Virus record (IMG/VR): IMGVR_UViG_3300017679_000013
Span: 1 to 40,429 of that record
From: a virus
DNA length: 40,429 nucleotides
Reading direction: 5' to 3' (one strand)
The notes beneath the pieces are model-generated. The model was given only the letters and a program-made list of their open reading frames with translations. It was not told where the DNA came from and searched no databases. Made by a program: the position numbers and the translations under genes. Position 1 is the stretch's first letter, and every line of letters starts with the position of its first letter. Shown in pieces: positions 14,683 to 22,551 of the stretch.

Positions 14683-14754
14683 GTGTTACACGTCCCGAAA
14701 AAATGTTACAGGTCAAAAGTCAATAAAAACAACGATGTTACACGTGTTACACGT
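14683..14754 (+). repeat. Left group of GTGTTACACGT iterons
   Basis: Four copies: 14683-14693 (GTGTTACACGT), 14703-14713 (ATGTTACAGGT), 14735-14745 (ATGTTACACGT) and 14744-14754 (GTGTTACACGT). The last two overlap with a 9-bp period. The first almost touches the start codon of the helix-turn-helix gene. Confidence 0.92.
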
Positions 14755-14858
14755 ATTTGGCCTAGTGAAAAATTCCTACCAAACTGATATATCTGTGTCA
14801 ATATTATAATTTATATAATAAAATATCAGTTTCATATACTTTTAGAGATAGAGCATTT

Positions 14859-14931
14859 AGGTGTAACACGTGTAACATCGTTGAATTTAAACGGATTTTT
14901 GATTTTCGGACGTGTAACACACGTGTAACAC
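14859..14931 (-). repeat. Right group of GTGTTACACGT iterons (inverted)
   Basis: Four copies read as ACGTGTAACAC on the plus strand: 14859-14869 (AGGTGTAACAC), 14868-14878 (ACGTGTAACAT), 14910-14920 and 14921-14931 (both ACGTGTAACAC). They mirror the left group, including an overlapping pair with 9-bp period. Confidence 0.92.
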
Positions 14932-14963
14932 CTGATTTCATTCACTTTTTCAAAAATCCGCCC

Positions 14964-14972
14964 TTATCCACA
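14964..14972 (+). promoter_or_regulatory. Consensus DnaA box
   Basis: TTATCCACA, a perfect match to the bacterial DnaA box consensus, 33 bp to the right of the last iteron. The phage encodes its own DnaA-domain-IV protein (9137-9883), so either host DnaA or this protein could bind. A single nine-base match can occur by chance; its position is what makes it notable. Confidence 0.6.
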
Positions 14973-15055
14973 CCCGCCACCTTTACTCGCCAAGAAAACC
15001 ACCCTAAACACACCCTCGGGCAAACCTTCGACGGGCCAACCAAGGACCGCGAAAC

Positions 15056-15580
15056 ATGCAAAACACATCCTGGCACGTTCTCATCGTGCAATCCGGGCAA
15101 GAGACCAAAGCGCGCGACAATCTCGTTGAATGGGGTCGCGTTGAAACCTACCTACCAATGCGGCGCTTCTGGAAGCGCGAGACACGCGGCACTAAACGTG
15201 TCCGCATTGCCTCAGAGGCGGCGCTCTACACGGGTTATTTGTTTTTCAGGTGTGATCTATCGGAAATCGGTGCAAGCCTCTGTGTGGCTAAATCTGGGGC
15301 TTCTAGCGTGCTGATGTTTGACGGCATACCGGCTCAGATTCCAAACGGTCTGGTTCTGGCCATGCGTAAGTCTGAGGAGCTGGGCAAATGGGATGACACC
15401 ATTGCAGAGGCTGAACGCTTCAAGAGTTTGATCGGCAGCCAGATCACCATTAAGGACGGCGTGTTGGCTGGTTTCTTGGCGACGATCACGGCACCATGTG
15501 GGCAAGACAAGGTTTACGCTGAGACGTTGGGGCCCAGACCTATTCGAACGGTGTTGGATGTTAGCGATTTAGTTGCTTGA
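15056..15580 (+). CDS. NusG/RfaH-like transcription antiterminator
   Basis: 174 residues, start supported by AAGGA nine bases before the ATG. Residues ~5-110 match a NusG N-terminal (NGN) domain: SWHVLIVQSGQETKARDNL, VETYLPMRRFW, then ALYTGYLFFRC, the usual Y(L/V)F position, and SVLMFDGIPAQIP. Residues ~125-172 (IGSQITIKDGVLAGFLATIT) resemble a KOW-type domain. NusG paralogues bind RNA polymerase and suppress pausing or termination. Standing first in the late operon, this is the best candidate for the late-gene regulator, replacing a Q-type protein. Confidence 0.85.
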   Translation: MQNTSWHVLIVQSGQETKARDNLVEWGRVETYLPMRRFWKRETRGTKRVRIASEAALYTGYLFFRCDLSEIGASLCVAKSGASSVLMFDGIPAQIPNGLVLAMRKSEELGKWDDTIAEAERFKSLIGSQITIKDGVLAGFLATITAPCGQDKVYAETLGPRPIRTVLDVSDLVA

Positions 15581-15621
15581 CACCATCTTGCGAATCAGTT
15601 AACCGCGAATCAGGACGAGAG

Positions 15622-15696
15622 ATGCAGTGCGCCATGTGTCGCCACGCTCCCCTGCTCAACTTGTTTGAGCGCGTTGGAAAAGTATTGCCTAAATGA
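15622..15696 (+). CDS. Possible 24-aa peptide with CxxC motif
   Basis: Encodes MQCAMCRHAPLLNLF followed by ERVGKVLPK. AGGA with normal spacing precedes the ATG and its TGA overlaps the next start (ATGA). Those two signals are the only support; the peptide may be a coupling leader. The 15581-15621 stretch before it carries only a 9-bp direct repeat (GCGAATCAG at 15590 and 15605). Confidence 0.4.
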   Translation: MQCAMCRHAPLLNLFERVGKVLPK

Positions 15697-16064
15697 TTTT
15701 AACCCTAGCGCTATTAGCCGCACAACTAGGCCCCATCACCGAGACCGAGTTCACTAAGGTCGAACGTGATCGGGTTATTGTGGTGGCACGAGCTGTTAGG
15801 CTTAACCTTAGCAAGACCCTGCTATCCTATCGCTCCAGCTATTTCGATAGCGTCAAGGTTATCAAGACAGATCGCGGCTTTCATATCTTTTGCGGTCTAA
15901 TGCGTGGGCCTACCAAGCAAGGCCGCATGTCTGACTGGCTACAGTTCTATGCGACGCCAACCGTGTTTGAGACTGGCCCTAAGGCTTATGAGCTATGCAC
16001 CTACACACCGGGCAAGCAGGACACGATTGGCTATACTGCTCATATGAATTGGCCAGTTGACTAA
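15693..16064 (+). CDS. Hypothetical protein, possibly exported
   Basis: 123 residues. The short hydrophobic N-terminus (MILTLALLAAQLGPI) could be a signal peptide but lacks basic residues before it. The rest is a small mixed alpha/beta domain with SYFDSVKVIKTDRGFHIFCG and a two-cysteine spacing (C about 69 and 105). I do not recognise a family. It lies between the NusG-like and HNH genes and overlaps the HNH gene by eight bases. Confidence 0.6.
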   Translation: MILTLALLAAQLGPITETEFTKVERDRVIVVARAVRLNLSKTLLSYRSSYFDSVKVIKTDRGFHIFCGLMRGPTKQGRMSDWLQFYATPTVFETGPKAYELCTYTPGKQDTIGYTAHMNWPVD

Positions 16065-16353
16065 ACAACATCGTTGGTCGACCAAGTCACGACATGAGAC
16101 GGGTTATGGTTCCAAATGGGATCGTATCCGCAAGGTCGCATTGAATCGTGACAATCACTTGTGCCAGTCCTGTTTGCGTCAAGGTCGTGTCACAGCTGCC
16201 AATCAAGTCGATCATATCAAGCCTAAATCAAGAGGCGGCACTGATGATCTCGACAATCTGCAGGCTCTTTGCAAGCCATGCCATGACGAGAAAACCAAGA
16301 CAGAAAGCCGTCCAAGTCAGCGACTTCAACGTGATGACGGGTGGCGGGCCTAA
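16057..16353 (+). CDS. HNH endonuclease associated with packaging
   Basis: 98 residues if translated from the TTG at 16057; no ATG or GTG lies between the upstream in-frame stop and the domain. The HNH/McrA fold is clear: zinc-binding CQSC, ANQVDHIKPKSRGGTDDLDN (the D-H and N of the motif), then LQALCKPCHDEK. HNH proteins encoded next to terminase genes assist terminase in cleaving cos sites in HK97-like phages. Its placement directly upstream of the small terminase fits that role. Confidence 0.88.
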   Translation: MTKQHRWSTKSRHETGYGSKWDRIRKVALNRDNHLCQSCLRQGRVTAANQVDHIKPKSRGGTDDLDNLQALCKPCHDEKTKTESRPSQRLQRDDGWRA

Positions 16354-16430
16354 TAAGTTTCAGACCTTACGCTACGGTAGCGGTGGGGCTCTTGCAAAAT
16401 CACTGAGAGCAGTTTTGAACGGGGGTAGGT
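16354..16430. other. Short gap before terminase; candidate cos region
   Basis: 77 bp between HNH and small terminase. It contains a 13-bp interrupted palindrome (CGCTAC-G-GTAGCG, 16370-16382) and a G-rich stretch ending GGGGGTAGGT just before the terminase start. In cos phages the cleavage site usually lies immediately upstream of the small terminase gene, so this is the most likely place. Nothing in the sequence alone proves cleavage here. Confidence 0.35.
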
Positions 16431-16823
16431 GTGAGCAAGGTCGCAATTCGCCAGCCACGTTATGCCCAAATCTTTGCCGATGATCCTGAAATGTGCGCGG
16501 TTGCTACTGAGAAGTGGCGCGAAGTCGTTGAGCATTTAAAGGCAAATGACTGGGTTACGGCTGGTCGATTGTCGGTTGCTGACAGATACGCTCGGGCTTA
16601 TGCCGAATATGAAAAACACTATCCGCAAGCCGTAGCGGAAGGCCCAGTTAAGGTCGGGCCGAATGGTGGTGATCTGTTCAACTTCCTTTGGTCGGTGGTT
16701 GAGAAGCTGAATGAACGCCTTGCCAAGCTAGAGGCAAAACTCAAGATTGATCCTGATGGCGAGGCGACGGTTACGACCGCACGCGGGCCAAAGACTAAGG
16801 CCGATGAGTACCTCGAAGACTGA
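16431..16823 (+). CDS. terS: Terminase small subunit (P27-like)
   Basis: 130 residues from the GTG at 16431. The helical N-terminal half (EKWREVVEHLKANDWVTAGR, then LSVADRYARAYAEYEKHY) follows the pattern of P27-family small terminases, which have a W-x-x-V-x-x-L helix, a D/L spacer and a Y-A-x-A helix. The C-terminus is Lys/Asp-rich. It would recognise the packaging site and hand DNA to the large subunit, whose gene overlaps it by 20 bases. Confidence 0.8.
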   Translation: MSKVAIRQPRYAQIFADDPEMCAVATEKWREVVEHLKANDWVTAGRLSVADRYARAYAEYEKHYPQAVAEGPVKVGPNGGDLFNFLWSVVEKLNERLAKLEAKLKIDPDGEATVTTARGPKTKADEYLED

Positions 16824-18588
16824 CCGCACCACAGATTACGCACGGCGGGTGGTGGATGGAAAGATTGTTGCGGGTGAGTTCGTTAGGCTGGCGTGCCAGA
16901 GACATTTGCGCGACCTCAAGGAAGGCCCAAAGCGCGGTCTGAGATGGGACGTGATTGAGGCAGATCGGGCGATTGATTTCTTCCCGTCAGTCCTGTCGAT
17001 CACGGAAGGCGCTAAGGTTGGTCTGCCGTTTGAATTGTTGCCCTGGCACTTGTTTGTCGTGGGCTCGATTTACGGCTGGAAAGACAAAAACGGCCTGCGT
17101 CGGTTTCGTTCTGTGTGGCTAGAGACCGGCAAGGGACAGGCTAAGTCGCCTCTTATGGGTGGGCTTGGCCTCTATGAAATTTTGGGCCGCAAGAAGCAGC
17201 GGGCCGAGGTCTATGCAATTGGTGAAGACCGCAAGACTTCAAATGTGCTTTTTAGGGACGCGGCGGCTATGTGTCGCGCGCCTATTCCGGGCAAGGGTGA
17301 GGAAACTCTGGTCGGCTCGGGCAAGGTGATCGTGCGCGGCTTTGGTGATAACGCTTGGAAGATCGAGCATCCAAAGAGCCAGTCAAAGTTTGAGCCGCTG
17401 GCAAACAGTGACGCGGTTTCGGGGCCTAAGCCTGTCTTAGTTTTGGCGGACGAAATCCACGAAATGAAGACCGGCAAAGCTATCGAGATTTGGCGCGCTG
17501 CTATCAACAAGATGAGCGGCGACCCGATGATGGTTTTGGGTACGAACACGCCATCGGTCGATCAGCAAGTTGGGTCTGGTTATAGCGAATATTTCCAGAA
17601 GGTGATGCGCGGTGAGTTCATCGACGACACAGCCTTCGCCTATATCGCTCGGGTCGATAAAGACGACGACCCATTTAACGATGAAAGCTGCTGGATTAAG
17701 TCTCTGCCCGCTTTGGGCATCACTTACCCGGTCGAGAATATCCGCAAAGCTGTCGACACCTCGCGGAATATGATTTCCACGGCGCTGACGACAAAGCGCC
17801 TGTACTTTGGGATTCCTGTCGGGACCGCAGGCTTCTGGATTGCAGAAGACGCATGGACCAAAATTCAGGGCCACGTAGACGAAAATGAAATGCTCGGACG
17901 GCGCTTGCATCTGTCCTTGGATTTGTCTCAAAAGAACGACCTCACCGCGCTGTCTGGCTGCTGGGAAGGCGAAAAGCTAAACGTCAAGACTTGGTATTGG
18001 ACCTGCTCCGAGCGGCTGGCCGATAGGTCGACCAAGGATAAGATTCCATATCGGGAATTGGCTGAGGGTGGTTTTATCACGATCACCGATAGCCCGATTA
18101 TCGACTATAGCTTTGTGGCTGAGCAGGTTCGTTCGCTATGTGTGGCCCATGACGTGGTGCAGCTCTGCGTTGACCCCTCGTTTATTGGTGACTTCATCAA
18201 GGCTTGTAACGACATTGGCTTTGACGTGTGGCGCTATGAGGGGCCGGATAAGCCGGAAGGCGTGGGGCTCAAGATCATAAGTCACGCGCAAGGTTTGCGG
18301 GTTTTGTTCGAGGGCAAGCAGCTTTGTATGCCGGTTTCTATCCGGCACCTCGAAGACCACATTCTAAAAGACACAATCACGATTGACGCAAGCCGCATGA
18401 CGGACATTTGCGCCTCGAACACGGTTATTCAGGCCGACGCTCAAAAAAACAAGATGTTCGAGAAAAACAAATCTCGCGGAAGGATTGACGGCATGGTTAC
18501 GATTGCGATGGCCGTTGGTTCTGCGACGTCTGAGATTGAGGCGCGCGGCCCATCCGTTTATGAAACCAGCGGGCTCTTGATGGTCTAA
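16804..18588 (+). CDS. terL: Terminase large subunit
   Basis: 594 residues from the ATG at 16804. The ATPase has Walker A ETGKGQAKS (107-115) and Walker B VLVLADE (211-217), followed by the coupling segment GTNTPS. The RNase H-like nuclease starts at SLDLSQKNDL (first metal-binding Asp about 373) with later acidic residues in QLCVDPSFIGDF and RIDGMVTIAMA. This layout matches the HK97/Terminase_1 family that translocates DNA into the prohead and cuts it. Its stop overlaps the portal start (TAATG). Confidence 0.95.
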   Translation: MSTSKTDRTTDYARRVVDGKIVAGEFVRLACQRHLRDLKEGPKRGLRWDVIEADRAIDFFPSVLSITEGAKVGLPFELLPWHLFVVGSIYGWKDKNGLRRFRSVWLETGKGQAKSPLMGGLGLYEILGRKKQRAEVYAIGEDRKTSNVLFRDAAAMCRAPIPGKGEETLVGSGKVIVRGFGDNAWKIEHPKSQSKFEPLANSDAVSGPKPVLVLADEIHEMKTGKAIEIWRAAINKMSGDPMMVLGTNTPSVDQQVGSGYSEYFQKVMRGEFIDDTAFAYIARVDKDDDPFNDESCWIKSLPALGITYPVENIRKAVDTSRNMISTALTTKRLYFGIPVGTAGFWIAEDAWTKIQGHVDENEMLGRRLHLSLDLSQKNDLTALSGCWEGEKLNVKTWYWTCSERLADRSTKDKIPYRELAEGGFITITDSPIIDYSFVAEQVRSLCVAHDVVQLCVDPSFIGDFIKACNDIGFDVWRYEGPDKPEGVGLKIISHAQGLRVLFEGKQLCMPVSIRHLEDHILKDTITIDASRMTDICASNTVIQADAQKNKMFEKNKSRGRIDGMVTIAMAVGSATSEIEARGPSVYETSGLLMV

Positions 18589-19832
18589 TGGGAATTTTCG
18601 ACGGCTGGGGCCTGAAGCCCAAAACGACAAATCAAATCACGCAAGTGAACGCGGCGGGCCAGTCGTTTAATGGCCTGAATGATCCTGCGTTTTATGAGTA
18701 TGTTCGAAACGGACTAGTAACCGGCACGGTTTCTGCGTCTGATGCGCTTAAAAATACGGCTGTTTTGCGGTCGGTTTCTTTGATTTCTGGTGTGATTGGT
18801 CGCATCCCCTCGCCGATTAAGCAGGTGAGTGCGGACGGTCGGATCATCGAGGCGGTGAATAATCCGCTGTATCGTGTTTTCATGCACCGACCCAACGCAT
18901 GGCAGGACGCAAACCAGTTTAAGAAGCTGATGCAATTGTGGCTTCTGGTGCATGGAAACGCTTATGCGCAGGTGGTGCGGGTTGGCGAGCGCGTCGTTGC
19001 GCTGAATCCGATCCACCCTAACAAGGTCGTGGTTTCACAAAACAACGATTTCAGCCTCAAGTATCGGGTTACGCTGCCAGATGGCAGCTATCGAGAATAC
19101 ACATCGCGCGACATTCTGCATTTGCGCGGCGATTCCGAAGATGGGATTAGCGGTGTCTCGCCGGTTCAATTGGCTGCCGATGTAATCAACTCGCGCGTTG
19201 AGGCTGCTAAGGCTCAAAACCGCGTGTTCTCAAATGGCATGATGGTGGGCGGCAATCTATCGCATCCGGGCAAGCTGTCGCCTGAAGCGCGGGCTAACCT
19301 TATCGCCAGCATGGAACGACGCCACGCGGGCTCTGAGAACGCGGGCAAGTGGATCGTCACAGAAGAAGGCATGACGGCTAAGCCGTTCGCCTCAACCGCT
19401 GTAGACGCTCAATTGGCTCAGTTTCAGGCGCTATCGGTGGAAGATATTGGCCGCGTGTTTGGCGTGCCGCGCCCGCTATTGGGTGTCGACGATACAAGCT
19501 GGGGCTCTGGCATTGAGCAGCTCGCAATTCTGTTTGTTCGCTTTGGTCTAGCGCCTTGGTTCGACGTTTGGGAGCAAGCCGTCAAGGTCGCGCTTATCCC
19601 AGAACGCGACTGGAACACGGTGATGCTTGATTTCGATGAGCGCGAGCTGTTGCGCGGCACGATCAAGGAACAATTTGAAGCCTACGCAAAAGCGGCGGGC
19701 TCTGGTGGGCATCATCCTTGGATGGAGCCGAACGAAATTAGGCGTGAACAAAATCTCGGGGAACATCCTGACGGCTTCGGGCTCACCCCGGCTGGACAGG
19801 CCACGCCAGCATCACAAGGGGCGACACTATGA
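18588..19832 (+). CDS. Portal protein, HK97 gp3-like
   Basis: 414 residues. Family features include the conserved early segment VLRSVSLISGVIGRIP, HRPNAWQDANQFKKLMQLWL, NPIHPNKVVV, HLRGDSEDGISGVSPVQLA and a late VFGVPRPLLG. Twelve copies form the DNA entry channel at one vertex and serve as the base for the packaging motor and later the neck. It lies between terminase and protease as in HK97. The stop overlaps the next gene (ATGA). Confidence 0.95.
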   Translation: MGIFDGWGLKPKTTNQITQVNAAGQSFNGLNDPAFYEYVRNGLVTGTVSASDALKNTAVLRSVSLISGVIGRIPSPIKQVSADGRIIEAVNNPLYRVFMHRPNAWQDANQFKKLMQLWLLVHGNAYAQVVRVGERVVALNPIHPNKVVVSQNNDFSLKYRVTLPDGSYREYTSRDILHLRGDSEDGISGVSPVQLAADVINSRVEAAKAQNRVFSNGMMVGGNLSHPGKLSPEARANLIASMERRHAGSENAGKWIVTEEGMTAKPFASTAVDAQLAQFQALSVEDIGRVFGVPRPLLGVDDTSWGSGIEQLAILFVRFGLAPWFDVWEQAVKVALIPERDWNTVMLDFDERELLRGTIKEQFEAYAKAAGSGGHHPWMEPNEIRREQNLGEHPDGFGLTPAGQATPASQGATL

Positions 19833-20689
19833 GCAAAATTGAATTGCATAGGCCGCAAGCCTTGGCGAAAGCTGAATCGATTGATTGGGACGCACCAAGC
19901 GAAGCGCTTGCCCGATGGGCCGAAATTGGCGTTTTTGCGGCAAGCGAAGATCCAAACACAATCTCGATTTTTGACTCTATCGGGTATGATCCTTGGACTG
20001 GTGGCGGCTTCAATGCAAAACGCCTTGCCGGTGCTTTGCGCGCTATCGGAAACAAGGACGTCACGGTCGCCATTAACTCTCCAGGCGGCGATATGTTTGA
20101 GGGTCTGGCCATGTATAACATGCTGGCCGACCATCCGGGCGCGGTGACGGTCAAGGTTATGGGTGTCGCGGCGTCTGCTGCGTCGATCATTGCTATGGCT
20201 GGCGATGAAATTCAGATGGGCCTTGGCTCATTCCTGATGATTCACAACGCATGGGGCGCGGTGATCGGCAACCAGAACGACATGCGCGAGGCTGCAGACA
20301 CGTTTGCCCAGTTCGATAGCGCGATGGCTGACATTTACGAGCATCGCACAGGCATGGACAAAAAGAAAATTGCCAAAATGATGGACGCTGAGACCTTTAT
20401 GACGGCCAAGGATGCTGTCGACATGGGCTTTGCAACGTCCACATTTGAGGCGGAAAAGACAGAGGCGGACCCTAAGGTTAGCGCGGACATTCGTGCCAAA
20501 CGTGAGTTTAGGGCGATCTGCGCCAAGGCTGGCAAGAGCCGATCTGAGACCAATCAACTCTGGACTAATTTTTTTGGCACGTCTGGCGCTGCCAACCAAG
20601 GCACGCACGACGCTGCCGAAACTGACAAGCCGAGCGCTGTCATCGAACCGGCGCTAGCCGCGAACCTCCTATCCCTTTTCAAGTCGTAA
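19829..20689 (+). CDS. Head maturation protease, ClpP-like (S14)
   Basis: 286 residues. The ClpP fold is evident: INSPGGDMFEGLAMYNML (oxyanion region, SPGG at 84-87), the catalytic serine in GVAASAASI (about S116) and histidine in SFLMIHNAWG (about H139). The C-terminal ~90 residues are charged and variable. It cleaves the capsid scaffold (delta domain) during prohead maturation. Position between portal and capsid genes is canonical. Confidence 0.95.
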   Translation: MSKIELHRPQALAKAESIDWDAPSEALARWAEIGVFAASEDPNTISIFDSIGYDPWTGGGFNAKRLAGALRAIGNKDVTVAINSPGGDMFEGLAMYNMLADHPGAVTVKVMGVAASAASIIAMAGDEIQMGLGSFLMIHNAWGAVIGNQNDMREAADTFAQFDSAMADIYEHRTGMDKKKIAKMMDAETFMTAKDAVDMGFATSTFEAEKTEADPKVSADIRAKREFRAICAKAGKSRSETNQLWTNFFGTSGAANQGTHDAAETDKPSAVIEPALAANLLSLFKS

Positions 20690-20701
20690 AGGACTGATGA
20701 A

Positions 20702-21925
20702 ATGACTTTTAATCCAAAAAGCTTCCGTGGCATTGCCTCGGTAAAGGCAGACGCCTCCAATCCTAACGCCATCTTGGCACAATTGACCAAGGCTTTTGAA
20801 GATTTCAAGGCCGAGAACGACGCACGCCTCAAGGGCAAGGCTGACGTAGTAACCGACGAGAAGGTTGATCGTATCAACGCTTCGGTCGGTGACTTGCAGG
20901 CCGCAATTGACGAGCAGGCCAAGAAGCTGGCAGCGTTCGAATTGAACGGCACCGGCGCTGGCAAAGGCCGCGTCGTTGACGCGCAATACACTGGCGACTT
21001 CAATAAGTTCATGAAGACTGGCGACGTCAGCGCAGCCTTGACTAAGACCACGCCTGCAGAGGGTGGCTTTACCGCTCCGACTGAATGGGATCGCACGATT
21101 ACTGACAAGCTGGTGATTATCTCGCCAATGCGTCAAATGTGTTCGGTTCAATCGATCAGCGTCAACGCATTCTCGAAGCTGTTCAACAACAAAGGCACCG
21201 TCTCGGGCTGGGTTGGCGAAACTGCCGCACGTCCTGAAACCGCGACTCCAACCTTCGGCAGCGTGACCTACGCGACTGGCGAGCTTTATGCGAACCCATC
21301 GGCAACCCAGCAAATGCTGGACGATGGCCAAGTTGACCTAGAGCAATGGTTGGCCGCTGAAGTTGAGCAAGAGTTTTCGCTTCAAGAGAACATTGCTTTT
21401 GTCTCTGGCAACGGTGCAAACGGTCGTCCAAACGGCATCTTGACCTATGTGACTGGCGCTGCAAACGCTGCGGCTCACCCTTATGGTGCGATCACTCTCA
21501 CCAACTCGGGTGCAGCCGCTACCGTGACTGCAGACGGCATCGTCAACTTGGTCCACGCATTGCCAAGCGCGTTCCTGCAGAACGCTATGTTTGCAATGAA
21601 CCGCGACACCATGCGCGCCGTTCGCCTCTTGAAGGACAACACAAACCAATACTTGTGGCAGCCCTCCTATCAAGCTGGCACGCCGTCCACCTTGGCTGGT
21701 TATGGCGTCAGTGAAGTTGCAGCCATGCCAAACTTGGGTGCAGCCTCCAAGTCGATCCTGTTTGGCGACTTCAAGCGCTCCTACCTGATCGTTGATCGGG
21801 TTGGCGTTCGCCTGTTGCGCGACCCATTCACCAACAAGCCTTACGTGATGTTCTACACCACAAAGCGCGTCGGTGGCGGCTTGCTAAATCCAGAATCCAT
21901 GAAGTGCCTCAACACTGCGGTTTAA
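20702..21925 (+). CDS. Major capsid protein, HK97 fold
   Basis: 407 residues. The first ~100 form a helical, Lys/Glu-rich delta domain (LTKAFEDFKAENDARLKGKA) that acts as internal scaffold and should be removed by the protease. The shell domain begins near TTPAEGGFTAPTEW and contains GWVGETAARPETATPTFGS, FVSGNGANGRPNGIL and a final RVGGGLLNPESMK. Several hundred copies build the icosahedral head. A hairpin follows the stop. Confidence 0.95.
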   Translation: MTFNPKSFRGIASVKADASNPNAILAQLTKAFEDFKAENDARLKGKADVVTDEKVDRINASVGDLQAAIDEQAKKLAAFELNGTGAGKGRVVDAQYTGDFNKFMKTGDVSAALTKTTPAEGGFTAPTEWDRTITDKLVIISPMRQMCSVQSISVNAFSKLFNNKGTVSGWVGETAARPETATPTFGSVTYATGELYANPSATQQMLDDGQVDLEQWLAAEVEQEFSLQENIAFVSGNGANGRPNGILTYVTGAANAAAHPYGAITLTNSGAAATVTADGIVNLVHALPSAFLQNAMFAMNRDTMRAVRLLKDNTNQYLWQPSYQAGTPSTLAGYGVSEVAAMPNLGAASKSILFGDFKRSYLIVDRVGVRLLRDPFTNKPYVMFYTTKRVGGGLLNPESMKCLNTAV

Positions 21926-21938
21926 TCTGAAACGGATT

Positions 21939-21962
21939 GGGCGGGGCTTAATCGCCTCGCCC
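21939..21962 (+). terminator. Hairpin after the capsid gene (attenuator candidate)
   Basis: GGGCGGGGC and GCCTCGCCC pair with one G-U wobble around a six-base TTAATC loop, 14 bases past the capsid stop. There is no strong T tract (ATACCTTTAAGG follows), so it is probably a partial terminator or mRNA-stabilising end that sets a high capsid-to-connector ratio. Confidence 0.5.
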
Positions 21963-21981
21963 ATACCTTTAAGGGCTCCCC

Positions 21982-22551
21982 ATGTTTAGACCTGTCCTAG
22001 TAACGCCACCGACGCTTACTATGGTCTCACTTGAGGAGGCCAAGCGCCATTGTCGGGTAGATTTTAACGACGATGACGACCTAATTTTTGCCTTAATCCA
22101 GACCGCGACGTCTTATTTTGATGGCTACAGCGGCGTGCTTGGTCGCGCGCTATTGCCTCAGACATGGCGGCAGGATTTTGACGGTTTCTATGACGTGATG
22201 CGCCTGCCAGTTGGGCCCGTGCAATCCGTCACAAGTGTGATTTATCAAGACATTTCGGGGGTCGACCAAACCCTTTCCGGGTCTGACTACGTGCTTTTGA
22301 CCGACGATTATGGCGCTTATATCCAATTGGCAGCCGATCAGTCTTGGCCAGACGTGGGCGAACGAGCCGATGCGGTGCGGGTCACTTATTCGGCTGGTTC
22401 GGCTACGGTCATTCCGGCCATTCGCATGGCGGCTTTGCTTCTAATTGGCCACTGGTACTCCAATCGCGAGGCTGGCGTTGTTGGCTCTATGTCTGATTTG
22501 CCTATGGGCGTAGACGCCTTAATCGCGCCGCATCGGGTGCTTCAGCTGTGA
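21982..22551 (+). CDS. Head-tail connector (gp6-like adaptor)
   Basis: 189 residues. The start TMVSLEEAKRHCRVDFNDDD and helices DDLIFALIQTATSYFDGYSG match the HK97 gp6/SPP1 gp15-type connector, followed by the beta-rich RLPVGPVQSVTSVIYQD and a helical end with LLLIGHWYSNREAGV. It forms the ring under the portal. Its stop overlaps the next GTG start (GTGA). Confidence 0.88.
   Translation: MFRPVLVTPPTLTMVSLEEAKRHCRVDFNDDDDLIFALIQTATSYFDGYSGVLGRALLPQTWRQDFDGFYDVMRLPVGPVQSVTSVIYQDISGVDQTLSGSDYVLLTDDYGAYIQLAADQSWPDVGERADAVRVTYSAGSATVIPAIRMAALLLIGHWYSNREAGVVGSMSDLPMGVDALIAPHRVLQL

Larger units (their letters stand above)
14682..15055. other. Non-coding dyad region: candidate replication origin and/or operator complex
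   Basis: 374 bp without a gene. It contains eight copies of an 11-bp repeat (consensus GTGTTACACGT), four in one orientation on the left and four inverted on the right. A perfect 23-bp inverted repeat (14730-14752 with 14861-14883) encloses a 10-bp inverted repeat (14781-14790 with 14823-14832); both share the same centre, 14806.5. The centre is very AT-rich with two TATAAT hexamers on the plus strand (14805, 14814) and a TTGACA on the minus strand (14801-14796). A consensus DnaA box lies at 14964. This is what an iteron-type origin with an unwinding element would look like; a regulatory region for the flanking genes is the alternative. Confidence 0.8.

Noticed and set aside
15590-15613. Direct repeat GCGAATCAG (two copies, 15 bp apart)
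   Set aside because: Only two 9-bp copies; could be chance. Mentioned only as a possible signal near the NusG-like gene.
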